Shown: positions 41,070 through 50,209 of the stretch, one piece after another | How positions within the stretch are numbered: the stretch's first letter is position 1 | Layout: the number at the start of each line of letters is the position of its first letter | NCBI GenBank assembly: GCA_022865705.1 | Contig: JALHTG010000019.1 | Coordinates: 1-64,000, forward strand | Direction: 5' to 3' | DNA length: 64,000 nucleotides | DNA from: Candidatus Bathyarchaeota archaeon | Lineage (GTDB): Archaea > Thermoproteota > Bathyarchaeia > 40CM-2-53-6 > JALHTG01 | The notes under the pieces: model-generated | Told to the model about the DNA's origin: nothing | Databases searched by the model: none | The model's input: only the letters and a program-made list of their open reading frames with translations | Program-made: the position numbers and the translations under genes

Positions 41070-42122
41070 ATGCGTATAGTCGACCTCAGAAGCGACACAG
41101 TCACCCTTCCTACTGACGAAATGTTGGAGGCAATGAGAAACGCTGAACTCGGCGATGATGTCTACAGGGAAGACCCTACCGTCAATCGTCTCGAGAAATT
41201 GGCTGCTAAGAAGATGGGCAAAGATGCTGCGTTGCTGACAACAAGTGGAACACAGGCTAACCTCGTGAGTGCGATGAGTCAGACTACGCGAGGCGACGAG
41301 GTAATCTTGGAAACTGAAGCCCACATGTACTACTATGAAGTCGGCGCCTTCTCAGCACTAGGTGGGCTTATCCCCCGTTTTGTGAAAGGGCATATGGGAG
41401 TCATGTCTCCTAGGGATATTGAGCAAGTGCTGAGGCCTCCCAACATACACTTTCCTCCAACAAGCCTAATCTGCATCGAGAACACGCATAACCGCGCCGG
41501 GGGAACAATCTGGTCCCCATCGAACATCAAAGAAGTGTCTGATCTTGCGAAAACTCACGGCTTGAGAGTTCACATGGACGGGGCAAGAATATTCAACGCA
41601 GCCATTGCTTTAGGTTTGGACGTGCGTGAGTTCACGCGCCATGTGGACACGTTGATGTTCTGCCTCTCCAAGGGTCTGAGCGCACCAATCGGGTCAATGG
41701 TTGTAGGTGAGCAGGCGTTTGTCGACCGTGCAAGACGATACCGCAAGATGCTTGGCGGAGGTATGAGGCAGGCGGGCGTAATCGCAGCCGCGGGGATCAT
41801 TGCGATAGAGAAGATGGTGGATCGTCTCAGGGATGATCACGTCAACGCTAAGACACTCGCCGCGGGGCTATCGAAGATTCCAGGAATAACGGTCGACGTG
41901 GCAAGAGTTCAGACCAATATTGTGGTCTACGACGTAGCTGGGTTGGGCGTGGATGGGAAAAGCTGGGTTGCAGAGTTGGGTAAGTATGGAGTTAAGGCGG
42001 GAGCTCAAGAGTACGGGCGAGTGAGAATGGTTACTCATAGAGGCATTGAGAAAGAGGACATAGAATACGCGCTCACGGCCGTCGAGAAGGCAACCAAAGA
42101 CATTCTAGGCAAGAAGAGGTAA
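41070..42122 (+). CDS. ltaE: Low-specificity L-threonine aldolase
   Basis: PLP enzyme that cleaves L-threonine (and allo-threonine) to glycine and acetaldehyde. The 350-residue product begins with the typical IVDLRSDTVTLPT and has GDDVYxEDPTVNRLE, TSGTQAN, the DGAR Asp near residue 171 and the PLP lysine near residue 201 in CLSKGLSAP. The start is placed at the ATG at 41070; a TTG three codons earlier is possible. Acetaldehyde made here and by DeoC could feed ferredoxin-linked oxidation, which is inference. Confidence 0.9.
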   Translation: MRIVDLRSDTVTLPTDEMLEAMRNAELGDDVYREDPTVNRLEKLAAKKMGKDAALLTTSGTQANLVSAMSQTTRGDEVILETEAHMYYYEVGAFSALGGLIPRFVKGHMGVMSPRDIEQVLRPPNIHFPPTSLICIENTHNRAGGTIWSPSNIKEVSDLAKTHGLRVHMDGARIFNAAIALGLDVREFTRHVDTLMFCLSKGLSAPIGSMVVGEQAFVDRARRYRKMLGGGMRQAGVIAAAGIIAIEKMVDRLRDDHVNAKTLAAGLSKIPGITVDVARVQTNIVVYDVAGLGVDGKSWVAELGKYGVKAGAQEYGRVRMVTHRGIEKEDIEYALTAVEKATKDILGKKR

Positions 42123-42298
42123 TGAATGGCTAGGCCCTTACCGGTTCTCTCTCTTCTACTCTGAATCATTCTGGTAACCGAGGGCAATTCCGTTACTTCA
42201 ACCTCACTCAACGAAATCCTCCCGCACGTTATCGCTACTCGTTTCCGAAATCATAAGTACTTGGACTCTCATGTGAGATTCTAGGAGTATTGTGGCAG

Positions 42299-43765
42299 AT
42301 GAAATTCGTAGTCGCAATGCTGAGTCACGAAACGAACATGTTTAGCTCCGTGAAGACAGAACTTCGCCACTTCAAGGAAAGGGAGCTCTGCTATGGCGAG
42401 GAGATGTTCACGGCTTTCAAGGGAACTAAAACCGGCATCGGAGGAGCTATGGATGCAGCGAAGGCAAACAACATTGAACTCATTCCAACCGTTGCTGCAA
42501 ATGCAATGCCGTCAGGATTGGTCACCGCAGATGCTTATCGCACTCTGAAAAGAAAGATCCTAGATGGGATCAAAGCCGCGGGAGCGGTTGACGGCTTTGT
42601 TGGGATTCTTCACGGATCTATGGCGGTTGAAGGAGTTGGAAATGCTGAGGGCGACTTCCTTCGTGATGTGCGAGGAGCCCTTGGATCACAGGTCCCTGTA
42701 GTGTGTACACTCGACCTTCATGCAACAGTCACAAAACTGATGATTGAGTCATGCGACGCCATTTTCGGCTTCAACACTAACCCTCACGTCGATTCGTATG
42801 AGCGTGCAGTGGAGGCCGTGAATGCGGCCGTTGCCATCAGCAAAGGAAAGATCAAGCCTGTTATGGCGCTTCGGAAACCCGCGATGATGCCTCCAACAAT
42901 CAATATGAGAACAACAGAGGGCCCGATGGTGAAGATTTTCGAAAGGGCGTACAAAATAGAGCGGGATCCACTGGTCGTAAATGTCAATGTGGCTGGCGGT
43001 TTTCCGTTTATGGATACTGAGGAGGCTGGATTCAGCATTGTGGTCATAACTAATGATGATCGTGAACTGGCAGAGAAATATGCCCAGCAACTCTCCGATT
43101 TTGCTTGGAGCGTTCGGAGAGAGTTCTTGAAGCCACTCACAGCGGTTCCTGAGGCCGTGAAGAGAGCGATGGAGGCAAAAGAGGGGCCGGTGATTCTGGC
43201 TGATGTGGCAGATAACCCGGGTGGTGGAGGCTCTGGCGACGGAACAGTCGTGCTGAAGACGCTGCTCGATATGGGGGCGCGCAATGTTGGGTTTGCGTTG
43301 ATCAAGGATCCTGAAGCGGTGGACAAGGCGATTAAGGCAGGTGTGGGGGGAACGGTCACCATGATGATTGGTGGAAAGACAGACAAATTCCACGGGCCAC
43401 CAGTGAAGATCACCGGGCGAGTAAGAACGATTACGGACGGGACCTTCATTCATAAGGGTCCAATGAGTACGGGCTCGAAGGGAGAGATTGGCCGAAGCGT
43501 CGTCTTGACGGTCAACGGTGTGGAACTGATAGTCTCAGAGCTGAAGATGGCGCCAAATGATCCTGAGATATTCAGGAGGCATGGGATTGAACCGACTGAG
43601 AAGAGAATTCTCGTTGTGAAGTCGAGAGGCCACTTCAGGGCTGGATACGAGCCTTTCGCCAAAGAGATAATCGAGGTCGATGCACCCGGCGTAGCTAGCC
43701 CAAACCTCAAACAGTTCCCATACAAACATGTGAGGAGGCCACTTTTCCCTCTGGACGACATCTAG
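42299..43765 (+). CDS. M81-family metallopeptidase (MlrC/microcystinase C-like)
   Basis: A 488-residue member of the family named after MlrC, which in sphingomonads degrades linearised microcystin; most relatives have unknown peptide or amide substrates. The N-terminal HETNMF (metal His), GILHGSM, LDLHA, and PHVDSYERA motifs plus the DNPGGGGSGDGT segment near residue 305 are all present and the length is usual. Start is the ATG at 42299 (a TTG lies three codons upstream), with a TATA-like ATCATAAGTAC about 26 bases before the likely transcript start. Confidence 0.87.
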   Translation: MKFVVAMLSHETNMFSSVKTELRHFKERELCYGEEMFTAFKGTKTGIGGAMDAAKANNIELIPTVAANAMPSGLVTADAYRTLKRKILDGIKAAGAVDGFVGILHGSMAVEGVGNAEGDFLRDVRGALGSQVPVVCTLDLHATVTKLMIESCDAIFGFNTNPHVDSYERAVEAVNAAVAISKGKIKPVMALRKPAMMPPTINMRTTEGPMVKIFERAYKIERDPLVVNVNVAGGFPFMDTEEAGFSIVVITNDDRELAEKYAQQLSDFAWSVRREFLKPLTAVPEAVKRAMEAKEGPVILADVADNPGGGGSGDGTVVLKTLLDMGARNVGFALIKDPEAVDKAIKAGVGGTVTMMIGGKTDKFHGPPVKITGRVRTITDGTFIHKGPMSTGSKGEIGRSVVLTVNGVELIVSELKMAPNDPEIFRRHGIEPTEKRILVVKSRGHFRAGYEPFAKEIIEVDAPGVASPNLKQFPYKHVRRPLFPLDDI

Positions 43766-44059
43766 CTCCACAAGACGAAAGCTGTAGCATCTCAAGATCC
43801 GTTCGATTCATCTACCGTCACTGGCACCACGAACTGTCCCCGATCTGGAGGAATATGTAAGAAACGGTTTTGGCATGATTCGGCTAAGTTGGCTTTCTGT
43901 AGTCTTGTTACGCGTAGAGGTCTTTTCTTGGCCATTAGCGATTCTTGAGAGATATCGGCTTATGATTTTGTGAGAACGCGCCATAGGTTTCCAAAAGGGA
44001 TTTCAACTCTTTGGGCAATCAAAGACATGTCGGCCGTCCTGATGTGGAGAGTTGAACAG

Positions 44060-44212
44060 ATGAGGCTTGATGCTATACTAGTGCTTGATGTTGGTGGACA
44101 GTACTGCTATCTTATTGCTAGGAGGATCAGAGAGTTCAATGTCTACTCCGAGGTTGTTGAGCGCGCGCGTCTAACTTTTGGAACGATTCTACAGCACTTC
44201 GAAAGCTGTTGA
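44060..44212 (+). pseudogene. Truncated GMP synthase glutamine-amidotransferase subunit remnant
   Basis: The first 33 residues encoded here ([20 protein letters not shown] and following VYSEVV) match the N-terminus of the archaeal GuaA amidotransferase subunit, which normally continues for about 190 residues with a catalytic Cys and His. Here the similarity stops at a GCGCGCGCG tract (44161-44169), after which 17 unrelated residues precede a stop. The start has GGAGAG upstream. I interpret it as the 5' remnant of a deleted guaA copy, probably lost by recombination. It could be a small expressed peptide but shows no catalytic part. Confidence 0.7.
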
Positions 44213-44290
44213 GAAATGACGTTCTTTGAAGAGGGGAACAAGAACGCATCGTTACGCGAAACCAGACGTTTGGTAGCCCACTACTGAGTT

Positions 44291-45184
44291 TCAAGCAATT
44301 CTCTTAATTTCGCCGAATAGGCCTGTCGGCCTTATTGCCAATGTAGCTACCAGCACAACGAACCCGTATATGTCGCAGTAAGAAGGATTGATCAAGACTG
44401 ATCCTAAGGACTCGACCACGCCCAGCAGTATCCCGCCAACGATAGTGCCGGGGATGGACCCCAGGCCTCCCAGAGTTATTATTATGAACCCCTTCATTGT
44501 GGAGATTGCCCCGTTAGTGGGATAAACCATGTAGACTGGTGTAAGAAGAGCGCCGGCAGCAGCCGCGAGCGCGACACCCATCCCAAACGCGATCTGATCT
44601 ACCGTATATGGGTTTATGCCGGCTATCTGAACTCCAATCCGATTTTGAGCCGTAGCTTGGAACGCCCTCCCTATCCAAGTTCTCTTCACGCAATAGTAGA
44701 AGATTCCCAATATGAGTACCGTTCCTACAAAGGCTGTGAATCTACTTCCACTCATGGGGAGTGTTCCAAAATACACTGGGGGGTAATAGTCTGGTGTTGA
44801 GAATACATATGGCCCGTATAGGACAACCGCTATGTTACGAAATAGGATTACGGATGCGATAGTGATTATTGTGACGTAGTCGTCCCTCCTCTCAACTCCT
44901 CCTGCAAACATGGGCCTTAGGAGAAGACGATAATATGCCAATCCCACCAAGAAGACAACAATCATCGAGGTGGGGATCCCCAAGAACCATTTTTCCGATC
45001 CGAATACTTTGACAACCAAGAACCATTGAACGTAACTGCCGACCATGTAGAATTCTCCCATGGCCCAGTTCATCATCTTCATTATACCATAGATGAAAGT
45101 GATTCCTATGGCCATCAAACAATATGTCGAACCGATTATTATTCCGAGAAAAAGATACTGAGAGAGAAGAAGGGGATCCATCAA
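44291..45184 (-). CDS. livH: Branched-chain amino-acid ABC transporter permease LivH
   Basis: A 297-residue integral-membrane permease with about eight helices, the N-terminal GSTYCLMAIGITFIYGIMKM segment typical of LivH, and a cytoplasmic coupling helix in RAFQATAQNRIGVQIAGIN (the EAA-like loop near residue 190). It forms the channel with LivM (47744-48676). It lies downstream of livK on the minus strand, 38 bases away, and is presumably in the same transcript. Substrates of the family include branched-chain amino acids, other amino acids, amides and urea. Confidence 0.92.
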   Translation of the reverse strand: MMDPLLLSQYLFLGIIIGSTYCLMAIGITFIYGIMKMMNWAMGEFYMVGSYVQWFLVVKVFGSEKWFLGIPTSMIVVFLVGLAYYRLLLRPMFAGGVERRDDYVTIITIASVILFRNIAVVLYGPYVFSTPDYYPPVYFGTLPMSGSRFTAFVGTVLILGIFYYCVKRTWIGRAFQATAQNRIGVQIAGINPYTVDQIAFGMGVALAAAAGALLTPVYMVYPTNGAISTMKGFIIITLGGLGSIPGTIVGGILLGVVESLGSVLINPSYCDIYGFVVLVATLAIRPTGLFGEIKRIA

Positions 45185-45222
45185 CTTCTGCCCGTCACGC
45201 CTTGGGCAAGCCCGTCGTGATT

Positions 45223-46434
45223 CTACTGATATACTACTGTTGCATCTTTGATGTCTTGTCCAACCTTTGTAAATTGAAGCACAATTAGAGGCGTCGAGAA
45301 GTGCTGGAAATAGCGTCCCTTCTCTTGTGGAAAGACAACCTTCTCGGAATTCCAGCTTATGAAGGTGCCTTTGCGTAGGGCGTCGGCGATAGCTTTTGGA
45401 TCGGCCGAATTTGCTTTCTCAATTGCCTGTTTGATTACCATTATCTCAGCATATGCATTAAACGCGTTGTATGTCGGCTCCTCGTTGTATTCTTGAATGT
45501 ACAAGGATTTCATCTGCGCGCCTAGACTGGTTAACTTCATTGCTGGGTGATAGTATGATGTCCAGTAGATCTTCTCTCCCTTCGCTCCTAATGCATCCCA
45601 GTATCCTGGTTCAACTGGGTAGTCAGCGGCGCCTAGATGCGGCGTGCCGGGAAAGAGCCCAATGTCGTAGGATTGTGATAGGATGAGTCTGAAGAGGGCG
45701 CCAGAAGCAGTGACTATCACTAAGTCAGGCTTCCATGCTTTTAACTCGAGTAGGTGTGCAGTCGCATCAACAGCCTTGAATGAGATTACAACTGATTTGT
45801 ATTCGACTTCCGCTGGTTTTTGTTTACCCATTTCATCGTTTAGTCCCAGTCCATAGTCGGTGTCCTCTGCTATCTGGGCAACTTTCTTGAAGTTCATGAC
45901 TTTGATCCACTTAAGCCAAAACGTGACTCTATCTGGGTCTATGATGTGCATTCTAAATGTGTACGGTAATCCTCTCTCGGTAATTTTAACGGAAGACGAT
46001 GAAGTGATGAGTAGGGGTATGCTATACTTCTCGTGTACGTCTTGTACTGCAAGAGTAACGGAGCTGTGGACTTGTCCCACTGCGGCCACTATTTTGTCCT
46101 TTGTGATTAGCTTCTCGGTTGCAGCAACGCCTTTCTCAGGGGTCCCAGAATCATCTTCAATGACTAACTTCACAGGTCTCCCCAAGATTCCCCCCTGTTG
46201 ATTGATGTATTTTTCGGCCAAGTACGACGCTCTCCTGATGAAATGTCCGTATCCATAAGCTCCTGGAGGAGATAGGGGAGTGACGACGCCAATCGCTATT
46301 GGTTCAGCTGATGGTTTTGGAAGCATCACAAAAACATATGCTGCCCCGCTTACGACTGCGATGATCAATACCGCAACTATGATCACAGTCTGAATTCGAG
46401 TAACGGCCCTCTTGCTTGTGACAAACTCAAACAA
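45223..46434 (-). CDS. livK: Branched-chain amino-acid ABC transporter substrate-binding protein LivK
   Basis: 403-residue periplasmic-binding-protein type I. The N-terminal hydrophobic helix (about residues 17-37) has no lipobox Cys and probably serves as membrane anchor outside the cell, as usual in archaea. The mature part starts with IAIGVVTPLSPPGAYG and contains AAVGQVHSS, the binding-site signature of this fold. Promoter: TATA box ATGTTATATG at about 46487-46497. The insertion sequence begins at 46510, just upstream of the TATA box. Confidence 0.92.
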   Translation of the reverse strand: MFEFVTSKRAVTRIQTVIIVAVLIIAVVSGAAYVFVMLPKPSAEPIAIGVVTPLSPPGAYGYGHFIRRASYLAEKYINQQGGILGRPVKLVIEDDSGTPEKGVAATEKLITKDKIVAAVGQVHSSVTLAVQDVHEKYSIPLLITSSSSVKITERGLPYTFRMHIIDPDRVTFWLKWIKVMNFKKVAQIAEDTDYGLGLNDEMGKQKPAEVEYKSVVISFKAVDATAHLLELKAWKPDLVIVTASGALFRLILSQSYDIGLFPGTPHLGAADYPVEPGYWDALGAKGEKIYWTSYYHPAMKLTSLGAQMKSLYIQEYNEEPTYNAFNAYAEIMVIKQAIEKANSADPKAIADALRKGTFISWNSEKVVFPQEKGRYFQHFSTPLIVLQFTKVGQDIKDATVVYQ

Positions 46435-46486
46435 TCAACATCCATCCTCACAGAACATGCGTTTGAAAACAAGGCCACGAGAACTG

Positions 46487-46497
46487 AGCATATAACA
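46487..46497 (-). promoter_or_regulatory. TATA box of livKH
   Basis: Minus-strand ATGTTATATGC. A start about 26 bases downstream, near 46466, would give a leader of around 30 bases. The insertion sequence ends 13 bases upstream and leaves this element intact. Confidence 0.5.
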
Positions 46498-46502
46498 TTT
46501 GT

Positions 46503-46509
46503 GTTTGTA
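46503..46509 (+). repeat. Target-site duplication, left copy
   Basis: GTTTGTA immediately to the left of the insertion sequence, identical to 47650-47656 on its right. An eighth base G is shared by both sides but belongs to the inverted repeat. Confidence 0.85.
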
Positions 46510-46532
46510 GCGCGCCAGCTTCTTGCAAAACT
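46510..46532 (+). repeat. Left terminal inverted repeat of the insertion sequence
   Basis: 23 bases, outermost GCGCGCCAGC, innermost GCAAAACT. Identical to the complement of 47627-47649. The transposase stop codon (46531) falls inside this repeat. Confidence 0.88.
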
Positions 46533-47551
46533 ATCTTCTCCATGTCAATTTTGTGAAGTGGATTGGTGAGCGTATTTTGTGTGGGAGGCCTTGCTTGATC
46601 GCGGATAGGGCGTTTGCGAGTAGGGCTGTGAGGCAGAGGAGCACGTGTGACAGGACGTTTCTCAGGCCTCGGGTTCGAAGCTGACGCAGACCGAAATATG
46701 TCTCAAGTCTTGACACGACTCTTTCTATGGCGGATCGTTTCCGGTATAGGCGTCTCAGGCTTGGTGGTCCGTGGCTGCGGAATTTGCGGTCGACGCGGAG
46801 AACCCGTCTGCCTTTCGCCTGGTTCCTTGGATATGGTATGACGGGTTTCGCGTCTAGACGCTTCACCTCTTCTCTTACGGCTTGGCTTGAGTACTGTGAA
46901 TCCGCGACCACGTGGCGTACTCTACGCTTACGTCTGCGCCTGATAGCTTTCTTGAGGAGCGTTGGCGCGACCTTCTTCTCGTTCACGTTCGCAGGCTCCA
47001 GAATGACTGCTAGAGGCATCTCGCTCTTTGTGTCGGCTGCCAAGTGAACGCCGTATCCAAGCGTCACGTTTCCGCCCCTGCTTTCTTAAACCTGCCTCGA
47101 TATCGGACAGTCCGCGGCGGCTATTCTTGGGGTCTCTGCGGCTGTACGCCTTGATGAATGTGGCGTCTAAAGCCACGGTTCTGGCGTCCAATATGTTCAT
47201 CCGGGCAAGCTGCTTCACGCAATGTGCCATGATCTCTTGGAAAGCTTCAGGGCCGATTCGCTTCCTGAACCTTGAGAGTATCGATGGATGGTACGATTTC
47301 TCGCCTTCTTTAACGTCGCATAACATGCGGAGATCCTCATCGTTCTGGAGCAGCCTATGCAGCTCATCATAGCCCTCGATACGCGCTACTCGCTTGAGAA
47401 GCTCCGTCTTGAATTGGCCGAACAGGCTTCTCGGATGTCTACCGGTCCGCCTTCTCCCGTAGCTTCTTTCCAAGGCTTGCTCTACAAAATCTAGATCCAC
47501 CGCCTGAAACAAATCATGCAGAGCCCTACACTCGTTCACCCGTGTCACCAA
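46531..47551 (-). pseudogene. DDE transposase, frameshifted
   Basis: The N-terminal frame (from 47551) holds the DUF772-like DNA-binding part and the first catalytic Asp in ALDATFIKAY. The C-terminal frame (ending 46531) has LGYGVHLAADTKS, the second Asp region DSQYSS, and the Glu-containing YRKRSAIERVVSRLE. The frames join at a run of four G (47075-47078; CCCC on the plus strand): removing one base gives one continuous protein of about 339 residues. A -1 shift would run into a stop, so a programmed -1 event is unlikely. Either a decayed gene or a one-base sequence error. Confidence 0.85.
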
Positions 47552-47626
47552 GAACGAGGTGAACGTGTGTAAAGCTCATCCGTTCTCTTGCCAAAACCAA
47601 GCATACATCTTCATGTTAAGCGAAAG

Positions 47627-47649
47627 AGTTTTGCAAGAAGCTGGCGCGC
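47627..47649 (-). repeat. Right terminal inverted repeat of the insertion sequence
   Basis: Complement of 46510-46532 with no mismatch over 23 bases. Confidence 0.88.
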
Positions 47650-47656
47650 GTTTGTA
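47650..47656 (+). repeat. Target-site duplication, right copy
   Basis: GTTTGTA, same as 46503-46509. Confidence 0.85.
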
Positions 47657-47688
47657 GCACGTTATGATGTTTCATACTCGGAACAAGC

Positions 47689-47697
47689 ATTATATAC
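47689..47697 (+). promoter_or_regulatory. TATA box of livMGF
   Basis: ATTATATAC preceded by AACAAGC. About 26 bases downstream lies position 47720, leaving a leader of roughly 23 bases before livM. It is intact although the insertion sequence ends 40 bases upstream. Confidence 0.6.
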
Positions 47698-47743
47698 ACA
47701 CAACCGGTAGTTCATCAATTCGGGCGATTACAAGGTCAATTCG

Positions 47744-48676
47744 ATGAAGAATTCACATTTGCTGCTTCTGTCCTCAAGTGTCATCTTTATGCTAATAGTT
47801 CCTTATCTTTTCGAAACCTATGAAGTTCACATAATTATCATAAGCCTCTACTACATGGTCTTGGCCTGTAGCTGGAATCTAGTCGCTGGATACACCGGTC
47901 AATTCTCTGTGGCTCATCATGCTTTTGCGGCTGTTGGAGGCTACACTTCCGCACTTCTCGCAGTCGATCTAGGCATCTCCCCTTTGGTGGGGATCTTTGT
48001 TGGCGGTTTGGCTGCGATGGCAATAAGCTATCTCATCGGGCACATTTGTCTGAAGCTCAGGGCAATATATCTTGCAGTGGCCACTTGGGCTTTTGCAGGA
48101 AGTCTCGAACTTGCCGTCCGGATGGCATACAAATGGACAAGAGGAGACTTGGGACTTACTGCCCCACGTCTGATAGAAACAGCATCAGTTACTCCATATT
48201 ACTATGCTGGTTGTGTCATGACGATCGCATCAGTAGTCATAATGTACAGAATTGTAAACTCGAAGATTGGATTGTATATGAGATCCATACGTGAGGATGA
48301 AGAAGCGGCTTCTGTGATGGCTGTAGATACCGTCAAATGGAAGAAATTTATCTTTTCCATAAGCGGTCTCTTTGCAGGCATAGCTGGAGCTTACAAAGCT
48401 CACTACATCGGTTTGGTCAGTCCAGTTCTCCTAGGATTCGATGAAATGGCTGTCATTATAATGATGACAACAATTGGGGGATACGGCAATTTCTTCGGAC
48501 CGATTATTGGAGCACCCCTGATAGAGATACTCACGGAATATCTAAGGGTGGTGGGAGAGATTAGAATGGTCCTATATGCAGTAGTTGTCATTCTCATCGC
48601 CCGGTTCTTTAGGGGAGGGCTTGTCGGTTTCTTGCAGCTGCTCTACAAAAGACATCTGAGAGGACTCCGTTCTTGA
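47744..48676 (+). CDS. livM: Branched-chain amino-acid ABC transporter permease LivM
   Basis: 310-residue permease with eight to ten helices. The segment CSWNLVAGYTGQFSVAHHAF near residues 43-62 is the LivM hallmark, and the coupling loop is SIREDEEAASVMAVD near residue 185. It starts with ATG behind a good TATA box and is followed after 24 bases by livG. Together with LivH it makes the heterodimeric channel. Confidence 0.93.
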   Translation: MKNSHLLLLSSSVIFMLIVPYLFETYEVHIIIISLYYMVLACSWNLVAGYTGQFSVAHHAFAAVGGYTSALLAVDLGISPLVGIFVGGLAAMAISYLIGHICLKLRAIYLAVATWAFAGSLELAVRMAYKWTRGDLGLTAPRLIETASVTPYYYAGCVMTIASVVIMYRIVNSKIGLYMRSIREDEEAASVMAVDTVKWKKFIFSISGLFAGIAGAYKAHYIGLVSPVLLGFDEMAVIIMMTTIGGYGNFFGPIIGAPLIEILTEYLRVVGEIRMVLYAVVVILIARFFRGGLVGFLQLLYKRHLRGLRS

Positions 48677-48700
48677 CGAATCTTTCTTGAGGCGACGGCA

Positions 48701-49414
48701 ATGTTACTTGAAGTGAAGAATATTACCAAGAGTTTTGGAGAATTGAAAGCACTGGATGATGTTTCTATCAACGTTGAGAAGGGAGAGATTAGAGGCCTTA
48801 TAGGAATGAATGGTTCAGGTAAGACTACCTTATTCAACGTGATCAGTGGATTATACAAATGTGACAGTGGGCACGTATATCTAAATGGTGAACGAATAGA
48901 TGATCTTAGGCCCAACGATATCGCGATGAGAGGTATTGGCAGAACATTTCAGATCCCTAAATTGTTTAGAAGAATGTCTGTATTGGAGAATATGTTTGTG
49001 CCTTGTTATGCCAAGGGAGAATATGTTGACAAGACAGAAATCATGATCAAAGCGAAGGGGCTTTTGGAGTTCGTTGGTCTCCATCATCTGGGGGGAGAGC
49101 ATGCTGCCAACCTGTCCGGAGGACAACAGAAGTTACTTGAATTTGTGAGGGCACTTATGCTGGACCCCGCACTAGTTCTGATGGATGAGTCCTTTGCAGG
49201 TGTCCATGTATTGGTGAGAGAGAAAATACTGAAGTCTATAGAATCTATGAACGAAAGAGGAACCACATTTGTCGTCATTTCTCACGACTTTCGCTCGATA
49301 TTCGGTCTTTGCGGAAGGGTCACTGTGCTGGCAAGCGGGAAGGTCATTAGTGAGGGTAGCCCGCAAGATGTACGAAATGACCACAAAGTTGTGGAAGCAT
49401 ATTTGGGTAAGTAA
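48701..49414 (+). CDS. livG: Branched-chain amino-acid ABC transporter ATPase LivG
   Basis: 237-residue nucleotide-binding subunit: Walker A GMNGSGKT near residues 37-44, signature LSGGQQ near 139, Walker B LVLMDE near 160, switch His in VISHD near 195. LivG-type features include the GIGRTFQIPKLF segment after the Q-loop. The C-terminal region is somewhat short for LivG (often about 250 residues). It is directly followed by livF after two bases, implying coupled translation. Confidence 0.93.
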   Translation: MLLEVKNITKSFGELKALDDVSINVEKGEIRGLIGMNGSGKTTLFNVISGLYKCDSGHVYLNGERIDDLRPNDIAMRGIGRTFQIPKLFRRMSVLENMFVPCYAKGEYVDKTEIMIKAKGLLEFVGLHHLGGEHAANLSGGQQKLLEFVRALMLDPALVLMDESFAGVHVLVREKILKSIESMNERGTTFVVISHDFRSIFGLCGRVTVLASGKVISEGSPQDVRNDHKVVEAYLGK

Positions 49415-49416
49415 TC

Positions 49417-50145
49417 ATGATTCTAGAAATATCGAACGTAACCGTTGGATACTTCGAGGATATAGATATCTTGTCGAACTTGTCCTTGAGAGTTGACAAT
49501 TGTTCGACTACGAGTATAATAGGGCCTAATGGGGCCGGAAAATCGACGCTGTTGAAAACGATATTTGGCTTTCTGCACCCAAGAAAAGGGGAGATTGCCT
49601 ACAACGGCGAATCCATAGTAGGTATGCCTCCTCATGCATTGATTAGAAGGGGAATTTCCTACCTACCGCAAGAGCATAGCACATTTCCACAACTCACGGT
49701 GGAAGAGAATCTCATGATGGGCCTGTGGGCATTCAGAGACGACAAAAAGAATGTAAAGGAGAGATTAGAGCAGGCATACAGTGAATTTCCTAGTTTGGGT
49801 GCTAAGCGGCATGTAAGGGCGACTTTTCTCAGCGGTGGTGAGTTGAAGATGTTGGAGTTCGCGAAAGTGCTTTTGGTCAAACCCAGATTACTCCTTATAG
49901 ATGAACCCTCGGCCGGGCTTGCCCCAACGATAGCCAGCCAAGTGTACTCGAGAATAGGAGAACTCAAACAGAGTGGAACATCGGTACTCTTGGTCGATCA
50001 GAACATTCGACAGGCTGTCAATCTGGCAGATTTCGTCTATATGATTGAAATGGGCAAAAACAGACTTGAGGGACCGAGGGAGGATTTCAAGAAAAGATTA
50101 GAGGATATCATACATGAATCATTGCTGGACGGGATAGCAGGCTAG
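49417..50145 (+). CDS. livF: Branched-chain amino-acid ABC transporter ATPase LivF
   Basis: 242-residue second ATPase of the Liv importer: Walker A GPNGAGKS near residues 36-43, the LivF-type segment RRGISYLPQEHSTFPQLTV after the Q loop, signature LSGGE near 133, Walker B LLLIDEPSAGLAP near 155, switch region LLVDQNIRQAV. It completes the permease operon livMGF opposite livKH. Confidence 0.93.
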   Translation: MILEISNVTVGYFEDIDILSNLSLRVDNCSTTSIIGPNGAGKSTLLKTIFGFLHPRKGEIAYNGESIVGMPPHALIRRGISYLPQEHSTFPQLTVEENLMMGLWAFRDDKKNVKERLEQAYSEFPSLGAKRHVRATFLSGGELKMLEFAKVLLVKPRLLLIDEPSAGLAPTIASQVYSRIGELKQSGTSVLLVDQNIRQAVNLADFVYMIEMGKNRLEGPREDFKKRLEDIIHESLLDGIAG

Positions 50146-50209
50146 CCCAATGGAACTTCTGGAAAGGCCTGAGAAGTGTCAGTAGTGATGATGGGAGAAA
50201 CCCTACGAT

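Larger units (their letters stand above)
46510..47649. mobile_element. Insertion sequence, IS5-like (DDE transposase), 1140 bp
   Basis: Bounded by perfect 23-bp inverted repeats (46510-46532 and 47627-47649; outer end GCGCGCCAGCTTCTTGCAAA) and flanked by 7-bp direct repeats GTTTGTA. It carries one transposase gene on the minus strand that is broken by a frameshift. It is inserted between the divergent promoters of livKH and livMGF. Intact ends and clean target duplication point to a recent event. Family assignment (IS5/IS1182-like group) is from the transposase type and is tentative at group level. Confidence 0.88.

Noticed and set aside
42749-43453. Long minus-strand frames (221-234 residues) opposite the M81 peptidase gene
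   Set aside because: They are shadows of a well-supported gene on the other strand and contain no protein-like motifs or start signals.
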